From positions 76,068 to 140,067 of the forward strand of contig NZ_CABFMN010000128.1 in assembly GCF_901875635.1 (NCBI RefSeq): 64,000 nt of DNA. The letters run 5' to 3'. The DNA is from Xylophilus ampelinus. GTDB taxonomy: Bacteria; Pseudomonadota; Gammaproteobacteria; Burkholderiales; Burkholderiaceae_C. Positions within the stretch are counted from its first letter, which is position 1. Every line of letters starts with the position of its first letter. The translations under genes were made by a program, and so were the position numbers. Positions 55,310-64,000 of the stretch are shown here, piece by piece. The notes under the pieces are model-generated. The model searched no databases. It was not told the DNA's origin and was given only the letters and a program-made list of their open reading frames with translations.

Positions 55310-55702
55310 TCATGCCGCCACGGGCGCGTTGCAGGCGGCCTGCCAGGCAGGCCGCTGCCAGTCGATGGCATCGATGAGACGAGCCAGCATCTCGAGGCTC
55401 TCCTCCAGGGGCAGCGGCTCCTGGGTGTCCGACACGAGGAGCAGGTTCGTGCGCGGCAGGCCCTGGCGCACGATCCCGCCGCCCGCCGGCGTGCCCTGCC
55501 ACGCCCAGTCCCATCCGATGCTCAGCGCCGGCTCGACCGGGCTGACCCACTCGGTGTAGCCCGACAGCGTGGTGGCCGCACCGCAATGCGGGTCAGCGGC
55601 GGCGGGCTCGTCGTCCATCCCCGACAGGAGGTGCTGCAGAGGCATGCGCTCGAGCCTCCGGCGAGGCAGGTGCAGGTAGCCGTCGGACGAGAAAACTGGC
55701 AT
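55310..55702 (-). CDS. RsaM/TofM-like (DUF4902) quorum-sensing modulator
   Basis: 130 residues from ATG 55702 with AAGGAG upstream. Features: MPVFSSDGYLHLPRRRLERM, SGYTEWVSPVEPALSIGWDW, PRTNLLLVSDTQEPLPLEES and LEMLARLIDAIDWQRPAWQA. The TEW/GWDW pattern and the place between luxI and luxR match, as far as I recall, the RsaM family, which represses or tunes AHL production in Burkholderia. No DNA-binding motif is visible. The call leans on context and should be treated as probable. Confidence 0.6.
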   Translation of the reverse strand: MPVFSSDGYLHLPRRRLERMPLQHLLSGMDDEPAAADPHCGAATTLSGYTEWVSPVEPALSIGWDWAWQGTPAGGGIVRQGLPRTNLLLVSDTQEPLPLEESLEMLARLIDAIDWQRPAWQAACNAPVAA

Positions 55703-56003
55703 GGAAAACTCCTTGGGCAGAGGGTGCCGACACGGGGCACCATCACCGCCCAGCTTGGGGGGCATGGGAGCGCAGATCAACCCCCGCCGGAGGCATCAGT
55801 CGACGCAAGCGCGCCAAAAAGCACATCGGCGCGGCGGAACCCAACGTCGTCGGCGTTCTCCCATGTCCGACAGAGCATCCGTGCCGTTTCATGTAAATTG
55901 AGGTTTCAGGGGGCAACAGTCGCCGCTGCTGCGGCGAACCATCCGGATCGATTCATGCCCAGCCTTCAGGCCTCGGCCATGTTTTCTTGCGAGTGGCTGC
56001 CAC
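55703..56003. other. rsaM-like/luxR divergent intergenic region
   Basis: 301 bases with a locally AT-richer core (CATGTAAATTGAGGTTTCAG near 55890-55910) that probably holds both promoters. I found no convincing lux box (CTG-N10-CAG type palindrome), no repeat copy and no further gene. Confidence 0.5.
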
Positions 56004-56717
56004 GTGCCGCCGTCCACTGACCACCTGCTCACCATGCTGGATCGCGCCACCAGCGAGCAGGCGGTGTTCGACGCCCTGCGCGCCGAAACGCAGCGGCTGG
56101 GCTTCGAGCATTGCGCCTACGGCCTGCGGCTGGCCGTACCGGTGTCCAACCCGAAGGTGATCACGCTCAACGACTATCCGACTTCGTGGCAGGCGCGCTA
56201 CCTCGAGGCGGGCTATCTGCACATCGACCCGAGCGTGCAGCACGGCCGGCAGAGCCAGAGCCCGCTCGTCTGGACCGACACCATGTTCGCCTCCGCGCGG
56301 CAGATGTGGGACGAGGCCAGGGACCATGGATTGCGCGTGGGATGGGCGCAGTCCAGCCTCGATGGTTTCGGCGTGGGCGGCATGCTCACGCTGTCGCGCT
56401 CGCATGAGCCCCTGACCGCGCGCGAACTGCTCGACAAGGAGAGCGCCATGCGCTGGCTCGTGCAGGCCGCTCACCTGTCGCTGTCGCGGCTCATGAAGCC
56501 GCGCTATGCGGTCCAGCCCGAAGCGCCGCTCACGCCCCGCGAACTGGAGGTGCTCAAGTGGACGGCCGATGGCAAGACGGCACCGGACATCGGCGACATC
56601 CTGGGCATTTCGGTGCCTACGGTGAACTTTCACATCAAGAACGTGGTGCACAAGATGAAGGCGGCCAACAAGACCGCGGCCGTGGTTCAGGCCCTGATGT
56701 CGGGCCTGCTCAACTGA
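56004..56717 (+). CDS. luxR: LuxR-family AHL-responsive transcriptional regulator
   Basis: 237 residues from GTG 56004 (ATG 56034 possible). The autoinducer domain carries the canonical W62, Y66 (SWQARYLEAGY), D75-P76 (HIDPSV), W90 (LVWTD) and a conserved Gly (DHGLRVGW). The HTH at ~172-232 reads LTPRELEVLKWTADGKTAPD and GISVPTVNFHIKNVVHKMKA. It should bind the AHL made by the adjacent synthase. Divergent from the rsaM-like gene. Confidence 0.93.
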   Translation: MPPSTDHLLTMLDRATSEQAVFDALRAETQRLGFEHCAYGLRLAVPVSNPKVITLNDYPTSWQARYLEAGYLHIDPSVQHGRQSQSPLVWTDTMFASARQMWDEARDHGLRVGWAQSSLDGFGVGGMLTLSRSHEPLTARELLDKESAMRWLVQAAHLSLSRLMKPRYAVQPEAPLTPRELEVLKWTADGKTAPDIGDILGISVPTVNFHIKNVVHKMKAANKTAAVVQALMSGLLN

Positions 56718-56826
56718 GCTTCGGCCCCTCCGGCCGGCAACCCCGAGCTTGCCTCGGGCGCCGATGCCGGGAACCTATCAATTCTGGGAGCTTCCAGCCG
56801 CGCGGAACTTCGATCCAATCCCCCGC

Positions 56827-57600
56827 ATGGGAATGTCCATGCTCCTGAACAGTGCCGAACTCCGCGTCCACCTGGCGCCCGGAGCCCTGCTCGCCTGCGA
56901 GATCCGCCGCAGCTGGGGGCGCCCGCGGGTCACGCGCAAGGCCAGCTTCCAGTGCTTTCCGGGCGAGCGGCCGGCGGCGATGCAGGCGCTTCGCGCCTGG
57001 ATCGAGGAAGGGCCGGAACGCCGCAGCCTGGTCTGGATCGTCGGCCCGACCGAAGCCCAGTACTTCGTGCTGCCCTGGTCGCCCGAGTGGGTCGACCCGC
57101 ACACCCGCGACGCCTACGCGCGCGCGCGCTACGAGCAGCTCTATGGCCGCCAGGCCGAAGCCGCGTCCTTCTGCTTCGCCGATCCCTCGCCCGACGGCGA
57201 GCAGCTGGTGTCGTGCATCTCGGCCACGCTGCATGCCGAACTGGAAGGCTTCGCGCAGGCGTGCGGATGCGAACTGGAAGGCATCCAGCCCTCCGTCGCT
57301 GCGGTGTGGGAGCGTTTCCGAGAAGTGCTCGAGACGGAGCAAGGCACCCTGTGCATCGTCGAAGGGGATCGCCAGGCCCTGGTACGCCACGACCGCACGC
57401 GCATCGAGGACATCGTGGTGCGCCCCCGAAGCGCCCAGGAGCCGATCGACGCGGGCGGGTCGGGGGTCTACCGCCGCTTCTGCGCCACCCCCGAACGCGC
57501 GCCCGGCCTCGGTGCGGCGGAGTTGCGGCTGCCGGCGCAGGTCGGCTTCGACAACTCGGGCGACGCCGCCTACGCGGTGGCGCTCTGCGGCGCGCTCTGA
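56827..57600 (+). CDS. Unrecognised protein, remotely PilM/GspL-like in layout
   Basis: About 257 residues from ATG 56827 (ATG 56833 and an earlier start at 56749 are possible). The order of strands and helices (ELRVHLAPGALLACEIRRSW, LVWIVGPTEAQYFVLPWSPE, EQLVSCISATLHAELEGFAQ, LEGIQPSVAAVWERFREVLE, GTLCIVEGDRQALVRHD) resembles an actin-like N-domain as in PilM or GspL. I see no firm motif. It follows luxR by ~110 bases on the same strand, so it may be a quorum-sensing target. Confidence 0.6.
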   Translation: MGMSMLLNSAELRVHLAPGALLACEIRRSWGRPRVTRKASFQCFPGERPAAMQALRAWIEEGPERRSLVWIVGPTEAQYFVLPWSPEWVDPHTRDAYARARYEQLYGRQAEAASFCFADPSPDGEQLVSCISATLHAELEGFAQACGCELEGIQPSVAAVWERFREVLETEQGTLCIVEGDRQALVRHDRTRIEDIVVRPRSAQEPIDAGGSGVYRRFCATPERAPGLGAAELRLPAQVGFDNSGDAAYAVALCGAL

Positions 57601-57606
57601 ACCGGC

Positions 57607-57957
57607 TCAGAGATCGAGTTCACGCGACAGCCAGGGCGGCGCGTCGTCCAGGTCGCGCAGGAAGTAATGCCTCACCTGCGGCTCGTGGTCGAACAGCTTG
57701 GGACGGTCGGCCGGGTCGATCGTCGGCGTCGCATATTGGCTGCCAGTGAAGGTCTCGATGCTGGCCATCGAGTCCCAGATGGACATCACCACCACTTCGG
57801 TGGTGCCGTCGCCGATGTCGCGGAACAACGCGCTCGCCCGCAGGTTGCCCGGCTGGGCGGCCAGCTGCGGCAGTTTCGTCGCTTCGAGGTGCGCGCGGCA
57901 CTCCTCGCGCAGACCGGCGCGGATCCAGAAGGTCCAGGTGCGAAGGATTGGGTCCAT
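57607..57957 (-). CDS. Antibiotic-biosynthesis-monooxygenase-like (dimeric alpha-beta barrel) protein
   Basis: 116 residues from ATG 57957. Sequence MDPILRTWTFWIRAGLREEC, AHLEATKLPQLAAQPGNLRA and VVVMSIWDSMASIETFTGSQ follows the strand-helix pattern of the ABM/EthD-like superfamily, ending HEPQVRHYFLRDL. The substrate is unknown. Convergent with the gene at 56827 (six bases between stops). Confidence 0.65.
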   Translation of the reverse strand: MDPILRTWTFWIRAGLREECRAHLEATKLPQLAAQPGNLRASALFRDIGDGTTEVVVMSIWDSMASIETFTGSQYATPTIDPADRPKLFDHEPQVRHYFLRDLDDAPPWLSRELDL

Positions 57958-58191
57958 CGAGGGCAGAAGGCAGCCGGAGAGAACGCTCACGCAGGCGGAA
58001 AGCCCGCGTCGGCATCATCATGCCTCTCCGCGCGCCGTTGCCAAGCTGGAACGACAGCGACGGGTGCGGTCTTGTTTACAGGTGTGGCGTGTTCTCCACC
58101 TCCCTGATGAAGCAAAGGCCCGTTTGAACAGCGTCGACCCGGCGAAACGAAGCATTTCGTAGCACACTGCACCCCTCGAAAGGCAGTGGAC

Positions 58192-58413
58192 ATGACAAAG
58201 GGCAAGGACGTCGACGCGCTGAGCGACAGTGCGCTGGCTCGGATGGCATGGGAAAGGCGGCGCGAGGCATTGCATGGCGATCGGCACGCCCTGCGCGCCG
58301 CGCGCGAACTCGACAAGGAGCTGGGCCGCCGCGACGCGATCTACGCCAGCGGCTTCGGCGCGCTGCGGCCCGCGCGGGCCACGGCGCGGGCCTGGTGGAA
58401 GTTCTGGCACTGA
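58192..58413 (+). CDS. Small basic/helical hypothetical protein
   Basis: 73 residues from ATG 58192. The sequence is rich in Arg, Ala and acidic residues (LARMAWERRREALHGDRHAL, RAARELDKELGRRDAIYASG) and likely forms two helices; it ends ARAWWKFWH. No family recognised. Codon bias fits the genome, but the length allows a chance frame. Convergent with the acyl-CoA dehydrogenase gene. Confidence 0.45.
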   Translation: MTKGKDVDALSDSALARMAWERRREALHGDRHALRAARELDKELGRRDAIYASGFGALRPARATARAWWKFWH

Positions 58414-58429
58414 GCCCCACCCGGCCGCC

Positions 58430-59578
58430 CTAGAGCGCCCGGGAGATCACTTCCTTCATGATCTCGCTGGTGCCGCCGTAGATGCGCTGCACCCGGGCAT
58501 CGGCGTACATGCGCGTGACCATGTACTCGTTCATGAAGCCGTAGCCGCCGTGCAGCTGCACCAACTCGTCGAGCACGCGGCCCTGGGCCTCGGAGCCCCA
58601 CAGCTTGGCTATCGACGCCGTGGCGGTGTCCAGCGTGCCGGCCACGAGTTGCTCCACGCAGCGGTCGATGAAGGCCCGCCCCACCATGATCTGCGTCGCC
58701 ACCTCTGCCAGCTTGAAGCGGGTGTTCTGCATCTCGGCGATCGGCTTGCCGAAGGCCTTGCGCTCGCGCACGTAGGCCAGCGTGGCCTCGTAGGCGCCCT
58801 CCATGCAGGCCAACGCACTCAGGCCGATGATGAGCCGCTCGTAGGGCAGGTCGCTCATGAGCTGGAAGAAGCCCTGGCCTTCCTGGCCGCCGAGCAGATG
58901 GTCCCGCGGGACGCGCACGCCGTCGAAGAAAAGCTCCGAGGTGTCCTGCGCCTTCATGCCCATCTTGTCGAGCACGCGGCCGACCTTGAAGCCCTGGCAC
59001 CCCTCGGTCTCGACGATGAGGATTGAGGTGCCCCGCGCACCCTGCGCCGGATCGGTCTTGCACACCACGAGGATCACGCCCGCCAGGTAGCCGTTGGTGA
59101 TGAAGGTCTTGCTGCCGTCGATGACGTAGGCATCGCCGTCGCGAACGGCGCGCGTGCGGATGCCCTGCAGGTCGGACCCCGCGCCGGGCTCGGTCATGGC
59201 AATGGCGCCGACCAGCTCGCCGCGCGCCATCGCCGGCAGGTACTTCTGCTTCTGCGCCTCGGTGCCGTGGTTGAGGAAGTAGTGCGCCACGATCGAATGC
59301 ACCGAGTTGCTCATGCCCGTGAGCCCGCGGCGCGCCATCTCCTCGTGGATGACGGCCTCGTGGCGGAAGTCGCCACCGGCACCGCCATAGGCTTCCGGGA
59401 TGTCGGTGCACAGCAGGCCGAGTTCGCCGGCGCGCCGCCAGATCGCATGGCCCACGTGGCCCCGGCGCCGCGCCTCTTCGTCCTGCGGCGCCATCTCGGC
59501 GTCGATGAAGCGCGCCGCGGTGTCGCGCAGGCTGTCGAGTTCCTCGTTGGCCCAGGAACGCTTGAACTGCAATGGCAT
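58430..59578 (-). CDS. Acyl-CoA dehydrogenase
   Basis: 382 residues. IAMTEPGAGSDLQGIRTRAV and KTFITNGYLAGVILVVCKTD are the FAD/substrate motifs, and RIYGGTSEIMKEVISRAL holds the catalytic Glu. ERKAFGKPIAEMQNTRFKLA is the usual tetramer/FAD segment. It oxidises an acyl-CoA to the 2-enoyl-CoA. Last gene of a four-gene minus-strand operon with a CoA transferase, an acyl-CoA synthetase and a thiolase, so the route activates and degrades a fatty or branched acid. Confidence 0.93.
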   Translation of the reverse strand: MPLQFKRSWANEELDSLRDTAARFIDAEMAPQDEEARRRGHVGHAIWRRAGELGLLCTDIPEAYGGAGGDFRHEAVIHEEMARRGLTGMSNSVHSIVAHYFLNHGTEAQKQKYLPAMARGELVGAIAMTEPGAGSDLQGIRTRAVRDGDAYVIDGSKTFITNGYLAGVILVVCKTDPAQGARGTSILIVETEGCQGFKVGRVLDKMGMKAQDTSELFFDGVRVPRDHLLGGQEGQGFFQLMSDLPYERLIIGLSALACMEGAYEATLAYVRERKAFGKPIAEMQNTRFKLAEVATQIMVGRAFIDRCVEQLVAGTLDTATASIAKLWGSEAQGRVLDELVQLHGGYGFMNEYMVTRMYADARVQRIYGGTSEIMKEVISRAL

Positions 59579-59595
59579 GAAGGTCCTCGTGAATG

Positions 59596-60678
59596 TCAGG
59601 TCTGCGCGCCCCAGGCGGCGAGCGCCTCGTCCAGCGCCAGGGCGTGCGGCGGCACCGGCTCGGCCGGCACGGTCTGCGAGAAGCGCGGCGCGGGCGCCGG
59701 CTGCACCACGCCGCCGGCTTCGACGAAGGTGCGCCGTGCGCGGTTGTGCGCATGCCCTGGTGCCTCGTCCCAGTCGAGCACGGGCGCGAAGCAGGCATCG
59801 CTGCCTTCCAGCAGCGTGCACCACTCGTCGCGCGTGCGCGTGCGGAAGATGTCGGCCAGCCGCAGCTTGAGCAGCGGCCAGCGCGCCGGGTCCATCTGCC
59901 CATCGAAGAGCGGGTGCTCGATGCCGCAGCGCTGGCGCAGCTCGGCATAGAACTGGGGCTCGATCGCGCCCACCGCGACGTACTTCCCGTCGGCGCAGGC
60001 ATAGGTGTCGTAGAAGTGCGCGCCGCCGTCCAGCAGGTTCTCGCCGCGCTGGTTGCTCCACTGGCCTTGCGCCTTGAAGCCGTACATGAAGGCCGACAGC
60101 AGCGCACTGCCATCGGTCATGGCCGCATCCACCACCTGTCCCCGGCCGCTGCGCTGCGCGGCGTGCAGCGCGGCCAGCAGGCCCACCGCCAGCAGCATGC
60201 CGCCGCCGCCGAAGTCACCCACGTAGTTCAGCGGCGGCACCGGCGCCTCCCCGGCGCGTCCGATGGCGTGCAGCGCGCCACTGAGGGCGATGTAGTTGAT
60301 GTCGTGGCCGGCGGCCTGGGCCAGCGGGCCGTGCTGCCCCCAGCCCGTCATGCGGCCGTAGACCAGGCGCGGGTTGCGGGCCAGGCAGGCCTCGGGGCCG
60401 AGGCCCAGGCGCTCCATCACGCCGGGGCGGAAGCCCTCGATGAGCAGGTCGGCGCGCGCCACCAGCGCCAGCGCCGCGTCGCGGCCCGCGTCCGAGCGCA
60501 GGTCGATGCCGATCTGCGCCCGGCTGCGCGTGGTGATGTCGCGCGGCTCGACCGGTGCGCCAGGCCGCGCGATGCGCAGCACCTCGGCGCCCAGGTCGGC
60601 CAGCACCATCGCGCAGAAGGGGCCGGGGCCGATGCCGGCGAACTCCACCACGCGGACGCCTTCGAGCGGGCCTGCCAT
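59596..60678 (-). CDS. CaiB/BaiF family CoA transferase, alpha-methylacyl-CoA racemase-like
   Basis: 360 residues. The start ([35 protein letters not shown]) and the catalytic Asp in [18 protein letters not shown] place it with the racemase-like branch of class III CoA transferases; GIEHPLF and [12 protein letters not shown] follow. It either moves CoA between acids or inverts 2-methylacyl-CoA, so that the next-door dehydrogenase can act on branched chains. ATG 60678 is preferred to TTG 60693. Confidence 0.9.
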   Translation of the reverse strand: MAGPLEGVRVVEFAGIGPGPFCAMVLADLGAEVLRIARPGAPVEPRDITTRSRAQIGIDLRSDAGRDAALALVARADLLIEGFRPGVMERLGLGPEACLARNPRLVYGRMTGWGQHGPLAQAAGHDINYIALSGALHAIGRAGEAPVPPLNYVGDFGGGGMLLAVGLLAALHAAQRSGRGQVVDAAMTDGSALLSAFMYGFKAQGQWSNQRGENLLDGGAHFYDTYACADGKYVAVGAIEPQFYAELRQRCGIEHPLFDGQMDPARWPLLKLRLADIFRTRTRDEWCTLLEGSDACFAPVLDWDEAPGHAHNRARRTFVEAGGVVQPAPAPRFSQTVPAEPVPPHALALDEALAAWGAQT

Positions 60679-60693
60679 GTCTGATCCCGGCAA

Positions 60694-62337
60694 TCAGGCC
60701 GTGGGCAGCACGTGGCCGCGGAACTGCTCGCGCAACTTGGTCTTCAGCAGCTTGCCGGTGGCGGTGTGCGGCAGTTCCTTCACGAAGACGACGTCGTCGG
60801 GCAGCCACCACTTCGCGATGCGGGTGGCGAGGAAGTCCAGCACCGAGGCCTTGTCCACCGCCTGCCCCTCGCGCGGGACGACGATGAGCAGCGGCCGCTC
60901 CTGCCACTTGGGGTGCGGCACGCCGATGATGGCGGCCTCGGCCACGCCGGGATGGCCCATGGCGGCGTTCTCGACGTCGATGGACGAGATCCACTCGCCG
61001 CCCGACTTGATGACGTCCTTGGCCCGGTCGACGAGCTGCAGGTAGCCATCGGGGTCGATCGTCGCCACGTCGCCCGTGCTGAAGAAGCCGTCGTCGTCGA
61101 TTGGCGAGCCGCCTTCTCCCTTGAAGTACCCCGACGCGATCCACGGGCCGCGCACGCGCAGGTGGCCGCGCGACACGCCGTCCCAGCGCTGCACCTCGCC
61201 GGCGTCGTCGACCAGCTTCAGGTCCACGCCCCACACGCCGCGGCCCTGCTTGAGCTTGACCTGCGTGAGCGCCTCGTCGCCCAGGCCTTCGTGCCGCGGC
61301 AGCAGTTTGCTGACCACGCCGATGGGGCTGGTCTCGGTCATGCCCCAGCCCTGCACCACCTCGGCGCCGAACTGGCGCTCGAAGCGCTCGAGCATCGCGC
61401 GCGACACCGCCGCGCCACCGATGCCCACGCGCTTGAGCCCGAGCGCCTTCGGGTCGAGCTCCGGATGGGCGTCGAGGTACTGGAAGAGCATCAGCCACAC
61501 CGTGGGCACGCCCTGCGAGAAAGTAACCTTCTCCTGCGCCATGAGCTCGTAGACGCTTTGGCCGTCGAGGTGCGGGCCGGGCAGCACGAGCCGCGTGCCC
61601 ACCATCGCCGCCGCGTAGGGCGTGCCCCAGGCATTGGCGTGGAACATCGGCACGATGAGCATGACCGTCTCGGACGAGTTCAGGCCGAAGGTGTCGGGCG
61701 CCAGCTCCATGAGGCTGTGCAGCACCGTGGAGCGGTGCGAGTACAGCACGCCCTTGGGGTGGCCGGTGGTGCCGGAGGTGTAGCAGAGCGAGGACGCGAG
61801 CCGCTCGTCGAACTCGGGCCACGTGAAGTGGTCGGGCTGCGCATCGAGCAGTTCGTCCCAGCACATCAGATTCGGCACGTCGATGCGCGGCATGTGCTCG
61901 CGCGAGGTCATGGCCACGTAGCCGTGGACGGTCTTGAGCTTCGGCGCGAGCTTCTCGACCAGCGGCGCGAAGGTGATGTCGAAGAACAGCACCTGGTCTT
62001 CGGCATGATTGACGATGTACTCGATCTGCTCGGGAAAGAGCCGCGGGTTGACCGTGTGCAGCACCGATCCCGCGCCCGACACGCCGAAGTACATCGACAG
62101 GTGGCGATGGCTGTTCCAGGCCAGCGTGCCGACGCGATCGCCTTCGCCCACACCGAGTTGCTTCAGCGCATGGGCGATGCGGCAGGCGTCGCGCCGGATG
62201 CCGGCCCAGTTCGTGCGGTGGGTGCCGCCCTCGGGCAGGCGCGAGACGATGTCGACGTCGGGATGGAAGCGCGCCGCATGCTCGATCAGCGACGAGATGA
62301 GCAGCGGGCGGTCCTGCATGAGGCCGTACAGGGGCAT
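60694..62337 (-). CDS. AMP-binding acyl-CoA synthetase (long-chain type)
   Basis: 547 residues from ATG 62337 (AAGGAGACCACCC upstream). Adenylation motifs: [66 protein letters not shown] and the C-terminal catalytic Lys in [13 protein letters not shown]. Activates a fatty or aryl acid to acyl-CoA for the operon's oxidation route. The substrate is not defined by sequence. Confidence 0.92.
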   Translation of the reverse strand: MPLYGLMQDRPLLISSLIEHAARFHPDVDIVSRLPEGGTHRTNWAGIRRDACRIAHALKQLGVGEGDRVGTLAWNSHRHLSMYFGVSGAGSVLHTVNPRLFPEQIEYIVNHAEDQVLFFDITFAPLVEKLAPKLKTVHGYVAMTSREHMPRIDVPNLMCWDELLDAQPDHFTWPEFDERLASSLCYTSGTTGHPKGVLYSHRSTVLHSLMELAPDTFGLNSSETVMLIVPMFHANAWGTPYAAAMVGTRLVLPGPHLDGQSVYELMAQEKVTFSQGVPTVWLMLFQYLDAHPELDPKALGLKRVGIGGAAVSRAMLERFERQFGAEVVQGWGMTETSPIGVVSKLLPRHEGLGDEALTQVKLKQGRGVWGVDLKLVDDAGEVQRWDGVSRGHLRVRGPWIASGYFKGEGGSPIDDDGFFSTGDVATIDPDGYLQLVDRAKDVIKSGGEWISSIDVENAAMGHPGVAEAAIIGVPHPKWQERPLLIVVPREGQAVDKASVLDFLATRIAKWWLPDDVVFVKELPHTATGKLLKTKLREQFRGHVLPTA

Positions 62338-62402
62338 GGGTGGTCTCCTTCTGTCCCGTTCTTCTTCTGCCTCGCCAGATGCGGCGGCGAGGTGCCGGCG
62401 CG

Positions 62403-63587
62403 TCAAAGTCTTTCGACGATGGTCACGTTGGCCATGCCGCCGCCTTCGCACATGGTCTGCAGGCCGTAGCGCCCGCCGCGGTCGTGCAGCGCATGAACCA
62501 GCGTGGTCATCAGCTTGGTGCCCGAGGCGCCGAGCGGGTGGCCCAGCGCGATGGCGCCGCCGTTGACGTTCAGGCGCGTCGGGTCGGCGCCGGTCACCTG
62601 CAGCCAGGCCAGCGGGACGGGTGCGAAGGCCTCGTTGACTTCGAAGAGGTCGATGTCGTCGACCGTGAGGCCGGCCTTCTTCAGCGCGAGCTGGGTGGCG
62701 GGGATGGGCGCCTCGAGCATGATGACCGGGTCGTGGCCGATCATGGTCATGTGGTGGATGCGCGCGAGCGGCTTCACGCCCAGGGCCTTGAGGCCACGCT
62801 CGTTGACCACCATCACGCCTGTGGCGCCGTCGGCGATCTGGCTGGCGGTGGCTGCCGTGCAGCGGCCGCCTTCCTGGATGAGCTTGACGCCGGCGATGGC
62901 GTCGAGTGTGGCGTTGAAGCGGATGCCCTCGTCGACGGCGTGCGGCTGCCCCTCGCCTTCCGCACCGCCGTCTGCGCTTCGCACGGCCACCGGCACGATC
63001 TCCTTGGCGAAGCGGCCTTCCTTCGTGGCGGCGGCGGCGCGCAGGTGGCTCTGCAACGCATAGGCGTCGAGCTGGTCTTTCGAGAGCTCGTACTTCTTCG
63101 CCATCATCTCGGCGCCGATGAACTGGCTGAACTCGATGCCGGCGTAGCGCTTCTGCATCGCCGGACTCATGTAGTAGCCCATGCCGGCCTGGCGCGGCAT
63201 CTCGCTGGTGCTGAACATGGGCACGCGCGTCATGCTCTCCACACCGGCGGCGATGACGACGTCCATGCTGCCGCTCATCACGGCCTGCGCCGCGAAGTGC
63301 AGCGCCTGCTGCGAGGAACCGCACTGACGGTCGACCGAGGTGCCGGGCACCGATTCGGGCAGCGAGGAGGCCAGCACCGCGTTGCGCGCGACGTTGATGC
63401 CCTGCTCCGCCGTCTGGCTGACGCAGCCCATGATGACGTCTTCGACCAGCGCCGGGTCGGCGTCGGCGCGCCGCAGCAGTTCGTCGATGACCTGCGCCGC
63501 GAGGTCGACCGGGTGCCAGCCCGAGAGCTTGCCCTTGCGTTTGCCGGCCGCGGTGCGGGTGGCGGCGACGATGAATGCTTCTGCCAT
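62403..63587 (-). CDS. Thiolase (acetyl-CoA C-acyltransferase)
   Basis: 394 residues from ATG 63587 with GGAGACACACACC upstream. Nucleophilic Cys in SVDRQCGSSQQALHFAAQAV, His in NGGAIALGHPLGASGTKL and the second catalytic Cys in QTMCEGGGMANVTI. FEVNEAFAPVPLAWL is the usual NEAF segment. Performs the thiolytic step of beta-oxidation. First gene of the acyl-CoA operon; the palindrome at 63694-63711 lies upstream. Confidence 0.94.
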   Translation of the reverse strand: MAEAFIVAATRTAAGKRKGKLSGWHPVDLAAQVIDELLRRADADPALVEDVIMGCVSQTAEQGINVARNAVLASSLPESVPGTSVDRQCGSSQQALHFAAQAVMSGSMDVVIAAGVESMTRVPMFSTSEMPRQAGMGYYMSPAMQKRYAGIEFSQFIGAEMMAKKYELSKDQLDAYALQSHLRAAAATKEGRFAKEIVPVAVRSADGGAEGEGQPHAVDEGIRFNATLDAIAGVKLIQEGGRCTAATASQIADGATGVMVVNERGLKALGVKPLARIHHMTMIGHDPVIMLEAPIPATQLALKKAGLTVDDIDLFEVNEAFAPVPLAWLQVTGADPTRLNVNGGAIALGHPLGASGTKLMTTLVHALHDRGGRYGLQTMCEGGGMANVTIVERL

Positions 63588-64000
63588 GGTGTGTGTCTCC
63601 TGTGCGCGGGCGTCGTCGGATTGTGGGTCGCGGCTTCCGGTGGGCTGGTCGTCGGAACGGACGATTTTCATAGGTGGCTGCGTTGCGGCGGGATCGTCAC
63701 GTTTGTGACGAGTTTGGCTGTAGCGCACAGCCGGCCTGCGCTGGTGGGCGATTGCACTTCTGCTTTTCGAGTCCTTGGTTGGGTTCGTTGGGGTTCTTCG
63801 ACTGGTCGGCACGAGCGCTGTGGGCCTGAACCCGGCCGGCGGCGCCGGTGTGCGTTCTCCGGCGCTGGCTCGCGCCGACTGGCGTGCGGCACGACGGATG
63901 TGCTCGCCTGGAATCGACGCGCTTTGGGCACTGCACGGCGCCGCGAATGGCGCCTGCGCCCGCACACCGGCACCACCGGCCTGGACCGGGCGCGCGTTCG
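63588..64000. other. Upstream region of the acyl-CoA operon, no gene assigned
   Basis: 413 bases to the window edge. It should hold the operon promoter and the palindrome at 63694. Open frames here are short and of low-complexity Ala/Arg/Pro composition, so I call none. A frame open to the end from 63898 on the plus strand could be the start of a gene beyond the edge, but nothing identifies it. Confidence 0.4.
63694..63711. promoter_or_regulatory. 18-bp palindrome, candidate operator of the acyl-CoA operon
   Basis: TCGTCAC-GTTT-GTGACGA is a perfect 7-bp-arm inverted repeat, 107 bases upstream of the thiolase start. Size and symmetry suit a TetR-type dimer, common for fatty-acid degradation operons; no such regulator gene is in the window. 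Confidence 0.45.

Noticed and set aside
63668..63976. Short minus-strand open frames before the thiolase gene
   Set aside because: Arg/Pro/Ala-rich, no ribosome-binding site, no family resemblance; more likely upstream regulatory DNA.

Overview
The window is high-GC beta-proteobacterial chromosome, most likely from the Comamonadaceae (Acidovorax/Variovorax relatives). The call rests on strong GC-rich codon bias, the set of housekeeping genes, a beta-proteobacterial minor-pilin/PilY1 operon, a short RecX behind recA, a DUF3717-DUF1289 protein, and about ten copies of a short intergenic repeat (GCTATC..GATAGC, GCGCCCG..CGGGCGC, TTTGGCTTGAA) of a type I associate with this family. I see no phage, insertion sequence, CRISPR array, rRNA or tRNA.

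Layout. 1-4.2 kb: end of glnE, rlpA, an ECF41-type sigma factor, a ferritin-like diiron protein and a secreted glutathione peroxidase. 4.5-11.2 kb: a tightly packed seven-gene lipid-modification operon (flavin amine oxidase-like protein, DUF1365, cyclopropane-fatty-acid synthase family methyltransferase, chalcone isomerase-like protein, MFS carrier, DUF3833 lipoprotein, SDR) behind a structured leader. 11.3-17.2 kb: GST, purB, yaeQ, two small metal-binding proteins, a TerC exporter under a yybP-ykoY (Mn2+) riboswitch, a USP-like protein and a small holin-like membrane protein. 17.2-22.4 kb: one large lipopeptide-synthetase gene (FAAL-PCP-C-A-PCP). 22.6-26.5 kb: an M48 protease, moaC and a PglL/O-antigen-ligase-like protein. 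26.6-34.6 kb: the minor pilin operon fimT-pilV-pilW-pilX-pilY1-pilE. 34.7-39.4 kb: a class II cyclic-nucleotide phosphodiesterase, a CHASE2 adenylate cyclase, a double-FHA protein and a PP2C phosphatase. 39.4-43.4 kb: a second TerC, sucDC and argC. 43.5-49.8 kb: an HTH regulator, an SRPBCC protein, recX, recA, a MarR regulator and a TctD/TctE-like two-component system, with three copies of a second, long palindromic repeat. 49.8-54.6 kb: a small membrane protein, birA and a SET-domain methyltransferase, divergent from topoisomerase III carrying an H1-like tail and a SWIB domain. 54.6-57.6 kb: a quorum-sensing locus (luxI, RsaM-like gene, luxR) and an unknown gene. 57.6-64 kb: small unknown genes and a four-gene acyl-CoA operon (thiolase, acyl-CoA synthetase, CaiB/BaiF transferase, acyl-CoA dehydrogenase).

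Most notable points. (i) The SET methyltransferase with a nearly pure lysine tail and TopB-SWIB with an Ala/Lys/Pro tail share a divergent promoter region holding a 53-bp perfect alternating purine-pyrimidine tract. (ii) The dispersed repeat is not only intergenic: one copy is read in frame as the predicted signal peptide of the M48 protease, another as a transmembrane segment of the PglL-like ligase, in the same frame (F/L-K-P-N-R-P...). A third supplies the stop of the Cfa-family gene and the predicted signal sequence of the next gene. (iii) A solitary acyl-glycine-type lipopeptide synthetase lacks any visible release domain. (iv) A cAMP synthesis/degradation pair lies convergent to the pilin operon. 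Function calls come from recognition of motifs by eye; no database search was run.
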